From assembly GCF_040833995.1 (NCBI RefSeq), contig NZ_CP162137.1, positions 1,391,001 to 1,455,000 on the forward strand: DNA of 64,000 nt, in the 5' to 3' direction. Of this stretch, positions 37,279 to 45,785 are shown piece after piece. The position numbers were made by a program, and so were the translations under genes. The notes below the pieces were generated by a model. It ran no database searches. It had not been told where the DNA came from and saw nothing but the letters and a program-made list of their open reading frames with translations. The first letter of the stretch is position 1, and each line of letters opens with the position of its first letter. Source of the DNA: Leptospira sp. WS58.C1. GTDB taxonomy: Bacteria > Spirochaetota > Leptospiria > Leptospirales > Leptospiraceae.

Positions 37279-37521
37279 ATGTATAGGTTGAAGATGAAAA
37301 TATTTGGTTTAGTTTTATTGCTGTGTGCTTTATATTCATGTAATTTTTATTATTATGATTGCGATAAAGAAAAGAAAGAAAGAAATATCTGTGCGCTGGC
37401 GAATATTCAAGCGTGCAAAACCTTACAATTGAGTGACCCGGCTGCAACATGCGATGTCTATTTGCTGGGGATTTATACTTGCGATGCCAAGGTTCCCAAA
37501 GTTTGTGGTGGAAAGAACTGA
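37279..37521 (+). CDS. Small cysteine-rich lipoprotein
   Basis: 80 residues. An AGGA ribosome site lies seven bases before the ATG. Lipoprotein signal LVLLLCALYSC; the mature part (about 60 residues) has seven more cysteines, ending K-V-C-G-G-K-N. A C-terminal C-G-G also ends the small proteins at 49322-49549 and 50100-50249, which hints at related gene families. It follows the candidate immunity gene by 18 bases and is likely in the RHS operon. No known family was recognised. Confidence 0.55.
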   Translation: MYRLKMKIFGLVLLLCALYSCNFYYYDCDKEKKERNICALANIQACKTLQLSDPAATCDVYLLGIYTCDAKVPKVCGGKN

Positions 37522-37593
37522 TTCTTTAATTTTAGGAGATTTTCAATGTCCGAGTCTTGCTCGAAAGCGGACATTGAAGAGGTAATATTGGAT

Positions 37594-38337
37594 TTATTGC
37601 AAAAGAGTATCTAGATTGCGTCGAATAATCATTTTTAGTTCGGAGAATTCAATATCTCTAATTTGGGAAAGTTTTTTTACAGTATCTTCAACATCCCAGG
37701 GCTTATAAGGTGCATTTCCTCTATAAATGAATGGGCCATCCGTTTCTGTAAGTATTCTATCGCTTGGTAATACGCCTGCAATTTGGGTGCCTCTTTTTGA
37801 GTTCAGCATTTGGCGATTTATAGAAAAGAAACAATTTAAACGTAATGCCTTTTCTATTTGATTCTTGTTTCCGATAAACCAATGCAAAATAATCTTTCCC
37901 TTTCTATAAGGAAAAAATTCTTCAAGCATCTCCAATAATAACTGGCTTGCCTGAACGCTATGCAACGAGAGGATTTTATCCCCACTCTTCGCGCAGGCAA
38001 TAAGAATTCTTTTGAGGATTACTTTTTGTAATTCAATTGAAGAAAGGTGCATTGGTCCTCTATCTAGACCTATTTCTCCGATGAAGCGTGTTTCTTTCTG
38101 GAATTCATTCCAGATTTCAATTTCATGAGATCTTTCTGATATAATCTGTGGATGGAGACCTAAGGCCGCCTGAACATATTTTAAATTCTTCGTTAAATCT
38201 CGATTTTTAGACCATGCTTTCGGAGTGGTAGTAACTGTTAAAGTATGGACTTTCGCTTCTTCAGTTTGTTTTACAATCAATTCAAAATCTTTAAACAAAT
38301 CGAGATGACAGTGGAAATCTACAAATTCGCTTTCCAT
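37594..38337 (-). CDS. qatD: QatD: TatD-family metal-dependent DNase
   Basis: Nuclease component of the Qat anti-phage system. 247 residues with the TatD metal-binding pattern: DFHCHLD at residues 7-13, FIGEIGLD near 85-92, a LHSVQAS histidine near 125, LHWFIGN near 150 and ILTETDGPF near 195-203. It is the last gene of qatABCD, 21 bases after qatC. In the described Qat system all four genes are needed for defence. On its own it would be called a TatD hydrolase; the gene neighbourhood makes the Qat assignment. Confidence 0.85.
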   Translation of the reverse strand: MESEFVDFHCHLDLFKDFELIVKQTEEAKVHTLTVTTTPKAWSKNRDLTKNLKYVQAALGLHPQIISERSHEIEIWNEFQKETRFIGEIGLDRGPMHLSSIELQKVILKRILIACAKSGDKILSLHSVQASQLLLEMLEEFFPYRKGKIILHWFIGNKNQIEKALRLNCFFSINRQMLNSKRGTQIAGVLPSDRILTETDGPFIYRGNAPYKPWDVEDTVKKLSQIRDIEFSELKMIIRRNLDTLLQ

Positions 38338-38358
38338 TTAGTTATTTATATAAAAATA

Positions 38359-39702
38359 TTATAACAAGATTGCAATTTCTTTTAGTCCGCTCCAATAAAC
38401 ATCTTCTAATGATTTTAAGTCCTCTTCTTTGAAAGCGGGGAGTGGTCCGGGTAAGTGAATTAAATATTTCGATATTTTTGGATTTTTGCTAATTACGTTT
38501 AACGCATACTGAAAAGATCGAATTTGTTGTACTGTCGTTATATTATTTTCCGAGACCAGCCGTTTTAGATCTTTTTTCCAATATTTGGTTTTATCGATTC
38601 CTTTTCCTAAACCGAAGTTAAGTGAGGCTTTGCGAATAATGCAAGGCAGACAGTAGCCACAATGTTGTGTAGTAAACCCGAACCAACGGAGCTTAGTTGG
38701 AGCTGCGCATGACATGGATTTCACATATGATTTTTTTAGAAAATTGATATTTGAACATCCTTTAATCATATTACCTTTTGTTTTTTTCCAATATGGATTT
38801 TCAAGTCGCCCGTCTATTTGAAGTTCGGATAACAATGTATTCCATAGAGAAAGATAATAGGGATGCGTTGTACGAGTACTAAGTGAGCCAAGCCGAAGAT
38901 TATCTAATGGAACATTGAGAGCAATGAGTCCATTTTCCGGAATATTTAGTAAGAATCTGTCTGAAAAAGCAGTCCCGGCCAAAATAGCAATTGCAATAAA
39001 ATGAAAAGATCGACCTCTGGAAGTGTTTTCATGTGCGCTTTCTTTAATGACCTCTTTAGGAAATTCGATGCCAATTTTGAATCTTTCAAAATTTCTTTTC
39101 GGGTATTCTTTTTTTAGTAATGAAAATAATTTGTTCTGTGGGGAACTAACTGAGCCGTCTCCTAGGTAGCTGATGAATAAAGGATTATTTCCTTGTTCTA
39201 ATAAATCTATCGCGCCAATTAGGCTATCTAACCCTCCGGAAAATAAAGATAGCCTGTCAAATTTCGGATTTTCTGGTTTATTTTTTATAGTTAATATTGC
39301 TTGAATTTCTTGCGGCCTTTTCCGAAAATTAATAACCCATATATCGCCAGTTAAGAAATTTAACATTTTTTCAATTGTCGTTGCTGATCTTCTCCACTTG
39401 ATTGGATCGCTTACTGGGATTACTAATCTAATTTCTCTTGTCCAAGAATCTTGCGAATCTTTCATTCTGGAAATGTGAGTGTCTGCTAAATTCACATGGC
39501 TAGCAATTATTAATAAGTCGAATCCAAGATTGGATGGTTGTAGCTTAAGATCATTCAGCCTCCTTAATGTGGTTTCTAACCAGGGGGTTAGTTTGCCATT
39601 TTCAATAATGAAATCTAAGTAATTGATAACTTCATCATTATCCTTTTCTAATTGAATGTTATCGCTAAGTCCAAATCTTCCCACAATCAGATGTCTATTC
39701 AT
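38359..39702 (-). CDS. qatC: QatC: QueC-like ATP-dependent enzyme
   Basis: 447 residues. The PP-loop SGGLDS is at residues 155-160 (FSGGLDSLIGA), as in QueC (7-cyano-7-deazaguanine synthase). The C-terminal half has the QueC zinc cysteines in CGYCLPC, preceded by C-A-A-P-T-K and followed by an RKASL helix. The 150-residue N-terminal extension is absent from housekeeping QueC but typical of QatC. Its ATG overlaps the qatB stop by four bases. A deazaguanine-like modification of DNA or protein is suspected but not shown by the sequence. Confidence 0.85.
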   Translation of the reverse strand: MNRHLIVGRFGLSDNIQLEKDNDEVINYLDFIIENGKLTPWLETTLRRLNDLKLQPSNLGFDLLIIASHVNLADTHISRMKDSQDSWTREIRLVIPVSDPIKWRRSATTIEKMLNFLTGDIWVINFRKRPQEIQAILTIKNKPENPKFDRLSLFSGGLDSLIGAIDLLEQGNNPLFISYLGDGSVSSPQNKLFSLLKKEYPKRNFERFKIGIEFPKEVIKESAHENTSRGRSFHFIAIAILAGTAFSDRFLLNIPENGLIALNVPLDNLRLGSLSTRTTHPYYLSLWNTLLSELQIDGRLENPYWKKTKGNMIKGCSNINFLKKSYVKSMSCAAPTKLRWFGFTTQHCGYCLPCIIRKASLNFGLGKGIDKTKYWKKDLKRLVSENNITTVQQIRSFQYALNVISKNPKISKYLIHLPGPLPAFKEEDLKSLEDVYWSGLKEIAILL

Positions 39703-40541
39703 TCTTCGTTTCCTAATACTTCTAAGATGCTAAATGCTTGTCGGTAGACTTTGTCTACAAAGCTTCGCGTTTTCTTTTGAGTCAGGCCTTTTCCCTTTTT
39801 GAATTCCCGGTTGATTGCATCTGCCACTGCCCCTTTAATAAAATCACGCAATTGATTTTGTACCTTGACGATACTATCGACATTGGTTGGTAATGATATT
39901 GATTTCGTTCCTATATCATTACAAATTCTTGCTTCAATTGTGTATGTGGCAAAAATTTCAAAGACGGTTTTGACTTGTTCTTCTGATAAACTATTTAAGC
40001 TTCCTACGTCTGCCGATGCAAGGTCGGCAACAGTTTTAATATAAGCATCTCGAGTGATTCCGATATCTACAGCTCCATCAGATGGACAGATATGATCTAT
40101 CAAACCGATGAAAATATCATCTATCGGCTTTCCTGCTAAATTGGGTAGCCCAATGGAGTCTAAAGCCTTTTCAAAGCCTTGGGAGGAAGCAGTAGAGAGA
40201 AAATTTAATAGATTTACGCTTGCGGTTTTTGAAATGCCCATCCTTTTGGATGCGTTTTTCGAGCCACCTAAACTATGTGTAACATATTTAGAAATCGAAC
40301 CCTTTAAGCTTCGTTTGTCTGAACCGTTACTGCTCGCATATTGTGAAAATAACTTACGCGCTCCTTGGAAACGGTTTTTATCTCCTTTTTCTGGGATCGT
40401 CGGTCTTTTTGGGGATGGAGAGGATTCTTCTCGTTTTTTGCTTGGAGGAACTGTTTCTTTTTTATCTGAAGGGGTATCAACCCAAGAAGGTATTATTGGT
40501 GTATTTCCATTAGTTCCTGAATTTGAACTTGAAGTTCCCAT
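39699..40541 (-). CDS. qatB: QatB: defence-system protein of unknown fold
   Basis: 280 residues. A low-complexity N-terminus (GTSSSNSGTNGNTPIIPSW, then a Pro/Lys/Ser stretch to about residue 55) is followed by a helical domain with NRFQGARKLFSQYASSNG, a KYVTHSLGG segment and a basic C-terminus. This disordered-then-helical layout and its place between the KAP ATPase and QueC-like genes identify it as QatB. It starts three bases after the qatA stop and overlaps qatC. No catalytic motif is visible. Confidence 0.8.
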   Translation of the reverse strand: MGTSSSNSGTNGNTPIIPSWVDTPSDKKETVPPSKKREESSPSPKRPTIPEKGDKNRFQGARKLFSQYASSNGSDKRSLKGSISKYVTHSLGGSKNASKRMGISKTASVNLLNFLSTASSQGFEKALDSIGLPNLAGKPIDDIFIGLIDHICPSDGAVDIGITRDAYIKTVADLASADVGSLNSLSEEQVKTVFEIFATYTIEARICNDIGTKSISLPTNVDSIVKVQNQLRDFIKGAVADAINREFKKGKGLTQKKTRSFVDKVYRQAFSILEVLGNEE

Positions 40542-40544
40542 CGA

Positions 40545-42482
40545 TCAATCTCCCGTTTGGTATGAAGCTAAAGTAGATTTGGCTGTTGTTTTGAGCATTG
40601 AACTTCCGTTTTTACTCCATTGACTAAGTAAAACCTTGAATCTAGCAAGCTGTGCATGATCAACAATTGCTTCCGACCAACCTGAACATACCCAAGGACC
40701 TAATTTATCGACCTGCAAGTTTTCTAAAAAATCCAGCAGTGCTGGTTGGAGTTGCGGATGGTTTTTAACTAAAATTGAAAGACCTTCCACACCTTTTGGT
40801 AAAGTTTGGAAGTTATTTGAACCAACAATTCTCGTGATTAAGAGTTCAAAGACTTCCGAAGCTTCATTAGGATTTAATTCGTTTAATTTTAAACTGAAGC
40901 TTTGAATTATAAATTTTGATTCTAATAGTTTCTCTGCAAGGGTGATCAAATGACCCAAAGCTGAATTGGTGCCAAAGTAGTCTTTTCTGTCTTTTGCAAT
41001 AAAAAGATAAGGTCTGAGATCTTTTTCTCCAATGAAAGGTTGGACTTTGGCCCATTCACGAATTGTAGCGGAATTTTTCCATTCAAGCAATTGTTGGGAG
41101 TCATTTTCCTTGGCACCAATATCCTCCACATAGCTCGCAACGCTTTTTTTCTTGGGTTTAGATTTGTCGGAAGGGTTATTGAGGTGGGTTTCGAGATGAT
41201 GTAGTTCTATGCATCTTCCTTGTGCTGAGGATGCTGCTAGACTGGCAATCTGGTCAAAAAAATTAGGAATGAATCTCTCAGCTAACATAAGTTTTGCCAG
41301 AATCGGTAATTCAATATCTTCCGCAAAACCACGGGCATTTGCAGTTTTGTTTCTTAAAATCAAAGTGTTTAAAAATCTTTTAATTTGCCTTGGATTCCCT
41401 TTTGCTCCACTTGAGAGTATCGGCCCGATCTGATCACTTAGAAAAAGAGCGGATTGAACTTTAGGATACTTATCTTGAAGGATTTGTTGAATTTCAGTAG
41501 TCTCTAATGATCCAGCTATCCAAGGTCTGATTAGTTTTTCGCGCGCATATTTCACCAGAGCTCTAAATTCAGTTGAGTTGTCCCCGATTTCAGCCCCAAT
41601 TAGCAATAGTTTAACGTAAATTTTTGTTTCAGGTTCCCCAAGCGCCGGAATTCGAAAAGGGATTTGGATAAGCTTCTCGAGGTATTTACGCGCATAAGTT
41701 TGTGAGGTTGAACTTTCTGGCAGATCTGGGAAATGTTTGCGAACTGCGTATTCGATCATTGCTTCATCAGCTGCAACGATAAATGCAGTTTTACGAGTAA
41801 AGAGAAATAGTCTAATCGCTTCTAATATTTCAATTGCCGTTTCAGGAAGGCAACGGTCTAAATCATCAATGAGAACAACAAGTTGTTTAACTTCAGCTTT
41901 ATCCAAAAGTTCATCGAATTTTTTCTGAAATTCTGAATATTCTTTAATTAAATTTTTACCTTCAGCCTTCGACAATAGCTCAATTTTACTTAGTTCATTG
42001 CTGGCTAGTTTCAGTGTTGTATTTTGCGGGTTATCTATTAAATTTTGAATTCCTTGTTTAATAGAATTTATTTGTTCAAAGGTGGGGAGTCCTGTGTAAG
42101 CTGAAAAGGCTAATCCACCGGCTTTTTTAGCAATTTTTAGCCAGTTAATCTTTTGAAAAATTTCCTTAACTAGATCTCCAGCTTTCGTCATCAAGGAGCG
42201 CTTTTCAATTAAATCAGAAACTATGCCTTCGATTAACGCAATTTTTGCATCCTCAAACCCTTGAAATCTCCAGCCATTGAATTTAATACATATGATATCC
42301 GGCGTCTCTTTCAGATATGAATCGATCATTTCTAAAATACTTGATTTACCTGCTCCCCAATCTCCATGAATACCGATCGTGACTGGTTGTTCCGTCCTCT
42401 CGCTTATTAAATCAATAATAGTTTTGGCAATGGCTTCATTATTTAGTAGATCTATATCTGTTTCACTATCTGATAAAATCAT
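40545..42482 (-). CDS. qatA: QatA: KAP-family P-loop ATPase
   Basis: 645 residues. Walker A GDWGAGKS lies at residues 40-47 and Walker B LIDDLD at 204-209, followed by RCLPETAIEILEAIRLFL, the hallmark of KAP NTPases. A hydrophobic stretch sits between them near 115-135 (KKAGGLAFSAYTGLP), where KAP proteins carry membrane-associated inserts. GNPRQIKRFLN near 370 is the conserved sensor region. It is the first gene of the qat operon and probably acts as its sensor or switch. The qat genes run qatA-B-C-D on the - strand with tight spacing, so one transcript is expected. Confidence 0.9.
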   Translation of the reverse strand: MILSDSETDIDLLNNEAIAKTIIDLISERTEQPVTIGIHGDWGAGKSSILEMIDSYLKETPDIICIKFNGWRFQGFEDAKIALIEGIVSDLIEKRSLMTKAGDLVKEIFQKINWLKIAKKAGGLAFSAYTGLPTFEQINSIKQGIQNLIDNPQNTTLKLASNELSKIELLSKAEGKNLIKEYSEFQKKFDELLDKAEVKQLVVLIDDLDRCLPETAIEILEAIRLFLFTRKTAFIVAADEAMIEYAVRKHFPDLPESSTSQTYARKYLEKLIQIPFRIPALGEPETKIYVKLLLIGAEIGDNSTEFRALVKYAREKLIRPWIAGSLETTEIQQILQDKYPKVQSALFLSDQIGPILSSGAKGNPRQIKRFLNTLILRNKTANARGFAEDIELPILAKLMLAERFIPNFFDQIASLAASSAQGRCIELHHLETHLNNPSDKSKPKKKSVASYVEDIGAKENDSQQLLEWKNSATIREWAKVQPFIGEKDLRPYLFIAKDRKDYFGTNSALGHLITLAEKLLESKFIIQSFSLKLNELNPNEASEVFELLITRIVGSNNFQTLPKGVEGLSILVKNHPQLQPALLDFLENLQVDKLGPWVCSGWSEAIVDHAQLARFKVLLSQWSKNGSSMLKTTAKSTLASYQTGD

Positions 42483-42589
42483 TTGCTATTTTTAACCTAT
42501 TAAAAATTTATAATGTGTCTATTTCAGGCTAATTCATTTAAACATTTAGTTCGCTGAATATGGAGGTTGATTTTGTTTGCGATTTCTAA

Positions 42590-43036
42590 TTATGAATGTT
42601 TCGAGTTAGAAACAGCTAAGCTGCCCGCAATCATTATTCCAATAAACGTCCAATTTGCTAAATCAGGCGATGATGCTTTCCCGTTCGCAGCCCAACTAGT
42701 AAAGTGCTGGCAATTGTGAGAAAAAAGGCTGTATGGTTTGCCTAATTGAGAAACGGCACGTTGAACTGTGAAGTCGGGACGCAGGCGTGGGCGAGTAATT
42801 TTGATTTGCTGCTTAGATGCGAAGGTGTCAAGAGTGGTCCATCGAACGCCTGAAGGATTGTCGTTTTCAATTAACCAAACGGTTCCTCGGTCGTCTTTGC
42901 CAACAATAATGGCGGTATGTGTGAAAAGGCCATCTTTCGTTCGACTTACAATAAAGCCAGTTTGGTCTATTTGGTGTAGATTAATGCCATTCATATATCT
43001 TATTTTTGCCTCATTTGCTCGGTCTAAGTATACCAC
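42590..43036 (-). CDS. LRAT/NlpC-P60-like Cys-His acyltransferase or hydrolase
   Basis: 148 residues. H40 in LFTHTAIIVG and C109-H111 in HNCQHFTSW reproduce the circularly permuted NlpC/P60 (LRAT) active site, with a possible membrane anchor near the C-terminus (FIGIMIAGSLAVS, residues 131-143). Such enzymes transfer or cleave acyl groups or amides, often at membranes. It lies 107 bases upstream of qatA on the same strand but separated by its own leader, so whether it is a Qat accessory or an independent effector is open. Confidence 0.65.
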   Translation of the reverse strand: MVYLDRANEAKIRYMNGINLHQIDQTGFIVSRTKDGLFTHTAIIVGKDDRGTVWLIENDNPSGVRWTTLDTFASKQQIKITRPRLRPDFTVQRAVSQLGKPYSLFSHNCQHFTSWAANGKASSPDLANWTFIGIMIAGSLAVSNSKHS

Positions 43037-43091
43037 TCTCCTTTAGAAATGGAAGCTTAAAAAGTAAAATACTTGACTTTTTTTCAAAAAA

Positions 43092-43739
43092 ATGCGTAAT
43101 ACTTTAAGTATGAAGACCTTTCGAGAAAGCATTTTTGAACAGATTCCAAAGGAAGTAAAAGAGCAATTAGCTAATATTCCTTTTCGAGCAAAAAGGATTC
43201 TCGAAGCGGTTAGTAAGTCGCATATATTATTCCAGAATGACATAGCGAAAGACATCTACCCATATATACGAAGAATCGCGGTAGATTTTTGTTTATTTAT
43301 CTTAGCGAACGAGGATACGAGTTTTAAAGCTAATATCGAGCTTAATAAGAGTGGAAATTCTCGGCACGTTGAACTAACCTTTGGAGACAATCTTCTTACT
43401 GCAAGTCACGTAAAGGGTAGTAATGATTTGCCGAGGGACGCTATTTTCAGAACAGAGCTAATTGAACAAAATCCGATGCTTCCTTTTGAGGATATTACTT
43501 CGCGAGTAGAACAGTTAGATCGTCAATATATGATTTTAACTTATGGCGGTGAAAACCTGGATTCGGTCGATTTTGTAAATTTAAAGTTTCCGCTTAGAGA
43601 GGGTGGCCATATTACTTTTGATTTAATGCCCTTCGCCAAACGTGCAGTAGGCGAGGAAGTTGTACCTTCTGAAAATACAGATCAAGAAATCGCAATTGAG
43701 TTGAAAAACTTTATAGAACAGATTAAACTAGCAGAATGA
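43092..43739 (+). CDS. Partner protein of the XRE-ImmA gene, unknown function
   Basis: 215 residues, soluble, acidic C-terminus. No motif was recognised; the centre reads like a beta-rich fold (HVELTFGDNLLTASHVKG, then YMILTYGGENLDSVDFVNLKFP). Its stop overlaps the next ATG (ATGA), so it is strictly coupled to the XRE-ImmA gene. This two-gene order is common for toxin-antitoxin or phage-response modules, where the first product is the target or effector and the second the regulator-protease. That role is inferred. Confidence 0.55.
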   Translation: MRNTLSMKTFRESIFEQIPKEVKEQLANIPFRAKRILEAVSKSHILFQNDIAKDIYPYIRRIAVDFCLFILANEDTSFKANIELNKSGNSRHVELTFGDNLLTASHVKGSNDLPRDAIFRTELIEQNPMLPFEDITSRVEQLDRQYMILTYGGENLDSVDFVNLKFPLREGGHITFDLMPFAKRAVGEEVVPSENTDQEIAIELKNFIEQIKLAE

Positions 43740-44863
43740 AAGGTAAATTCTTAGGTTTCCGTTTAAAGGAAGCTCGGGAAATTAGAGAGTTTACTCTAAC
43801 TAATATTGCTGGTCTACTTGGGGTAACTAAACAGGCAGTCTCTCAATATGAAGCCGGAATTGTTCAACCGAGTCCTGAAAAGATAATACGTTTACTTCAA
43901 GTATTGCGCCTTCCTTCTCAGTTTTTTACCAAGGAACGTTCTTTCTCAGTTAATGAAGTTGGTGTTCCGAATTTTCGAAAATTCGCGGCTGCTACGAAAT
44001 CCGCTCGTGAAGAAGTTAAAACAAAATCGTATTGGTTAGCTGATTCAGTTCGAACTTTGAAGACCTATGTTAATTTTCCTAAATTAAATTTACCAAACTT
44101 TGATCTTCCTGATGACTTTCGTGATTTGGATGATGAAATTGAGGGTTATGCATTAGAATTACGAAAATTCTGGAATTTAGGTTTGGGGCCTATTAGCAAT
44201 ATGGTCCGTCTTCTGGAAAACAATGGAATATTTGTTTCCAGATTTGCTTTTGATGATCGCGTAGATGCTTTTTCTATTAAAATAGGCGAAGACGCTTACA
44301 TAATATTAGGAAATTCTGATACAACGTGTGTGAGGTCTCGCTTAGACGCCGCTCATGAATTAGCACATTTAGTTTTACACCGTAATATTACAGAAGACGA
44401 TCAGAAAGACCCTGTAAGTCATAAGAAAATTGAAACACAGGCTTTCCGTTTCGGAGCAGCTTTTCTGATGCCGATGCAAACTTTTTCTAGAGAATTGCTT
44501 AGTACCAATAACGAATTTTTAGTACACTTGAAGGAAAGGTGGAAAGTATCTAAGCAGGCCATGATGATGCGGGCCCGAGATTTAGGGCTTCTTTCTGAGT
44601 CGCAATTGAAGTATTTCTATCGTTTGAATTCTGCTAAGCGAACGAAGGAAGAATTAGATGAATTACTGCCCCTAGAAGAACCGCTTTTGCTACGAAAAAC
44701 TATGGAATTGTTAGTTTCAAATGCCGGAATGAGTAAGAGGGATTTGCTTGATTTATTGGCATTTGATGAAGGAACAGTAATTGAATTACTTGGCTTAAGT
44801 GAAGATTTCTTTGAGCAGGAAGAAGATAACGTAATTGATATTACTGTCAAGAGACCTTTATAG
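43736..44863 (+). CDS. XRE regulator fused to an ImmA/IrrE-type metallopeptidase
   Basis: 375 residues. N-terminal Cro/C1 HTH at about residues 5-60 (LKEAREIREFTLTNIAGLLGVTKQAVSQYEAG). The C-terminal zinc peptidase has the H-E-x-x-H motif HELAH at 207-211 and a following QAFRFGAAFLMP segment, both typical of COG2856. Such proteins cleave a repressor or partner when the cell is stressed or infected. About 75 residues beyond the peptidase domain (LPLEEPLLLRKTMELLV onward) may be a ligand or dimer domain. It lies head-to-head with the LRAT-like gene; the shared 55-base region is AT-rich. Confidence 0.8.
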   Translation: MKGKFLGFRLKEAREIREFTLTNIAGLLGVTKQAVSQYEAGIVQPSPEKIIRLLQVLRLPSQFFTKERSFSVNEVGVPNFRKFAAATKSAREEVKTKSYWLADSVRTLKTYVNFPKLNLPNFDLPDDFRDLDDEIEGYALELRKFWNLGLGPISNMVRLLENNGIFVSRFAFDDRVDAFSIKIGEDAYIILGNSDTTCVRSRLDAAHELAHLVLHRNITEDDQKDPVSHKKIETQAFRFGAAFLMPMQTFSRELLSTNNEFLVHLKERWKVSKQAMMMRARDLGLLSESQLKYFYRLNSAKRTKEELDELLPLEEPLLLRKTMELLVSNAGMSKRDLLDLLAFDEGTVIELLGLSEDFFEQEEDNVIDITVKRPL

Positions 44864-45535
44864 GATGTGATTGTTTATTATTTTTCTTTCTATGATAGTT
44901 TCACATTTCTGAAATGCCTTATACCATTCTGATTCCGCAATGCCATAGATCGCTTTCTTACAGTGCGTAAAGCAAAGCTCCCATCTGGAATAACCTCTAA
45001 CTAAGTCTGGAAAATCGGTTCTCATCATTCGTAAATAGTTTCTACGAGCAGCGACTGACCATTTAGTCGCTTTGATATTTCGATCCGCGTTTCGAAAGCT
45101 CTTTTGAAAAAGGTTTAGTTTTGTCGTTTCGAAGTGCGTTAATCTCAGGAAAGTTTTACTAATTGAATCATATTCTTTTTGATTCTTGGTCATTCGATTT
45201 AATAACCAAATTACGTAATCCTCTTTGCCTGATTCTTTAGATTTCTGAAAATACTTTTCAAGCTTGTATTTTTCTTCTATACATCTGTATTTCCAGTTTG
45301 GATTCAAATGTAAACTTACGACAGGCTGTCTTCTGGACAGATAAGTATGGAAGTTTTGCTTAGATCGGGCAGAACATTTTGCCCAAGATGTCCACTTTGG
45401 AAATATTATTGGCTCCTTGAGGAAAAGGAGGGATTTCTTATTTATATTAACTGAAATCGTTTTTGCCAACCAAGTCGGAAAACCAGTTTCATCGCTTTTT
45501 CGTTTTAGAAAGTCGATAGCCAAATTTACTTCCAT
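44858..45535 (-). CDS. Hypothetical protein coupled to an HNH nuclease gene
   Basis: 225 residues, strongly basic, with many W/R/K residues (KWTSWAKCSARSKQNFH, WSVAARRNYLRMM). It overlaps the HNH gene by 47 bases and the opposite XRE-ImmA gene by six. No family was recognised. A DNA-binding partner of the HNH enzyme is possible from charge and coupling alone. Confidence 0.5.
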   Translation of the reverse strand: MEVNLAIDFLKRKSDETGFPTWLAKTISVNINKKSLLFLKEPIIFPKWTSWAKCSARSKQNFHTYLSRRQPVVSLHLNPNWKYRCIEEKYKLEKYFQKSKESGKEDYVIWLLNRMTKNQKEYDSISKTFLRLTHFETTKLNLFQKSFRNADRNIKATKWSVAARRNYLRMMRTDFPDLVRGYSRWELCFTHCKKAIYGIAESEWYKAFQKCETIIERKIINNHIL

Positions 45536-45785
45536 TGAATTCGATAATGTCTGCTGCTAAGTGGATGATTTCTTCTTCGGTATAATAACGTTTTAACTTT
45601 GAGAGAGGTTCGACAATAAGACAGATATTTTTAAATTCATGACGACCTCCTTTTCGCAGAGGTAGGATATGTTCAGCGTTTGTATTTTCTGGAGTTAATT
45701 CTCTTCCAGTCAATCGGCATTGTTTTTCTTGTGTGTCTAGTATTCTGTAAAAATCCTTAGCGTTGAATTTATATTCATTAGGCAT
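45489..45785 (-). CDS. Small HNH endonuclease
   Basis: 98 residues. The HNH pattern is read as CRLTGRE...[23 protein letters not shown]: the E-H pair at about residues 38-39 and N at about 52 form the nuclease core, with the first Cys of a partial zinc knuckle at 20. The size matches homing-type or phage-defence HNH proteins. Its ATG overlaps the stop of the winged-helix frame upstream by eight bases and its 3' part overlaps the basic protein, so three frames are coupled. Confidence 0.7.
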   Translation of the reverse strand: MPNEYKFNAKDFYRILDTQEKQCRLTGRELTPENTNAEHILPLRKGGRHEFKNICLIVEPLSKLKRYYTEEEIIHLAADIIEFNGSKFGYRLSKTKKR

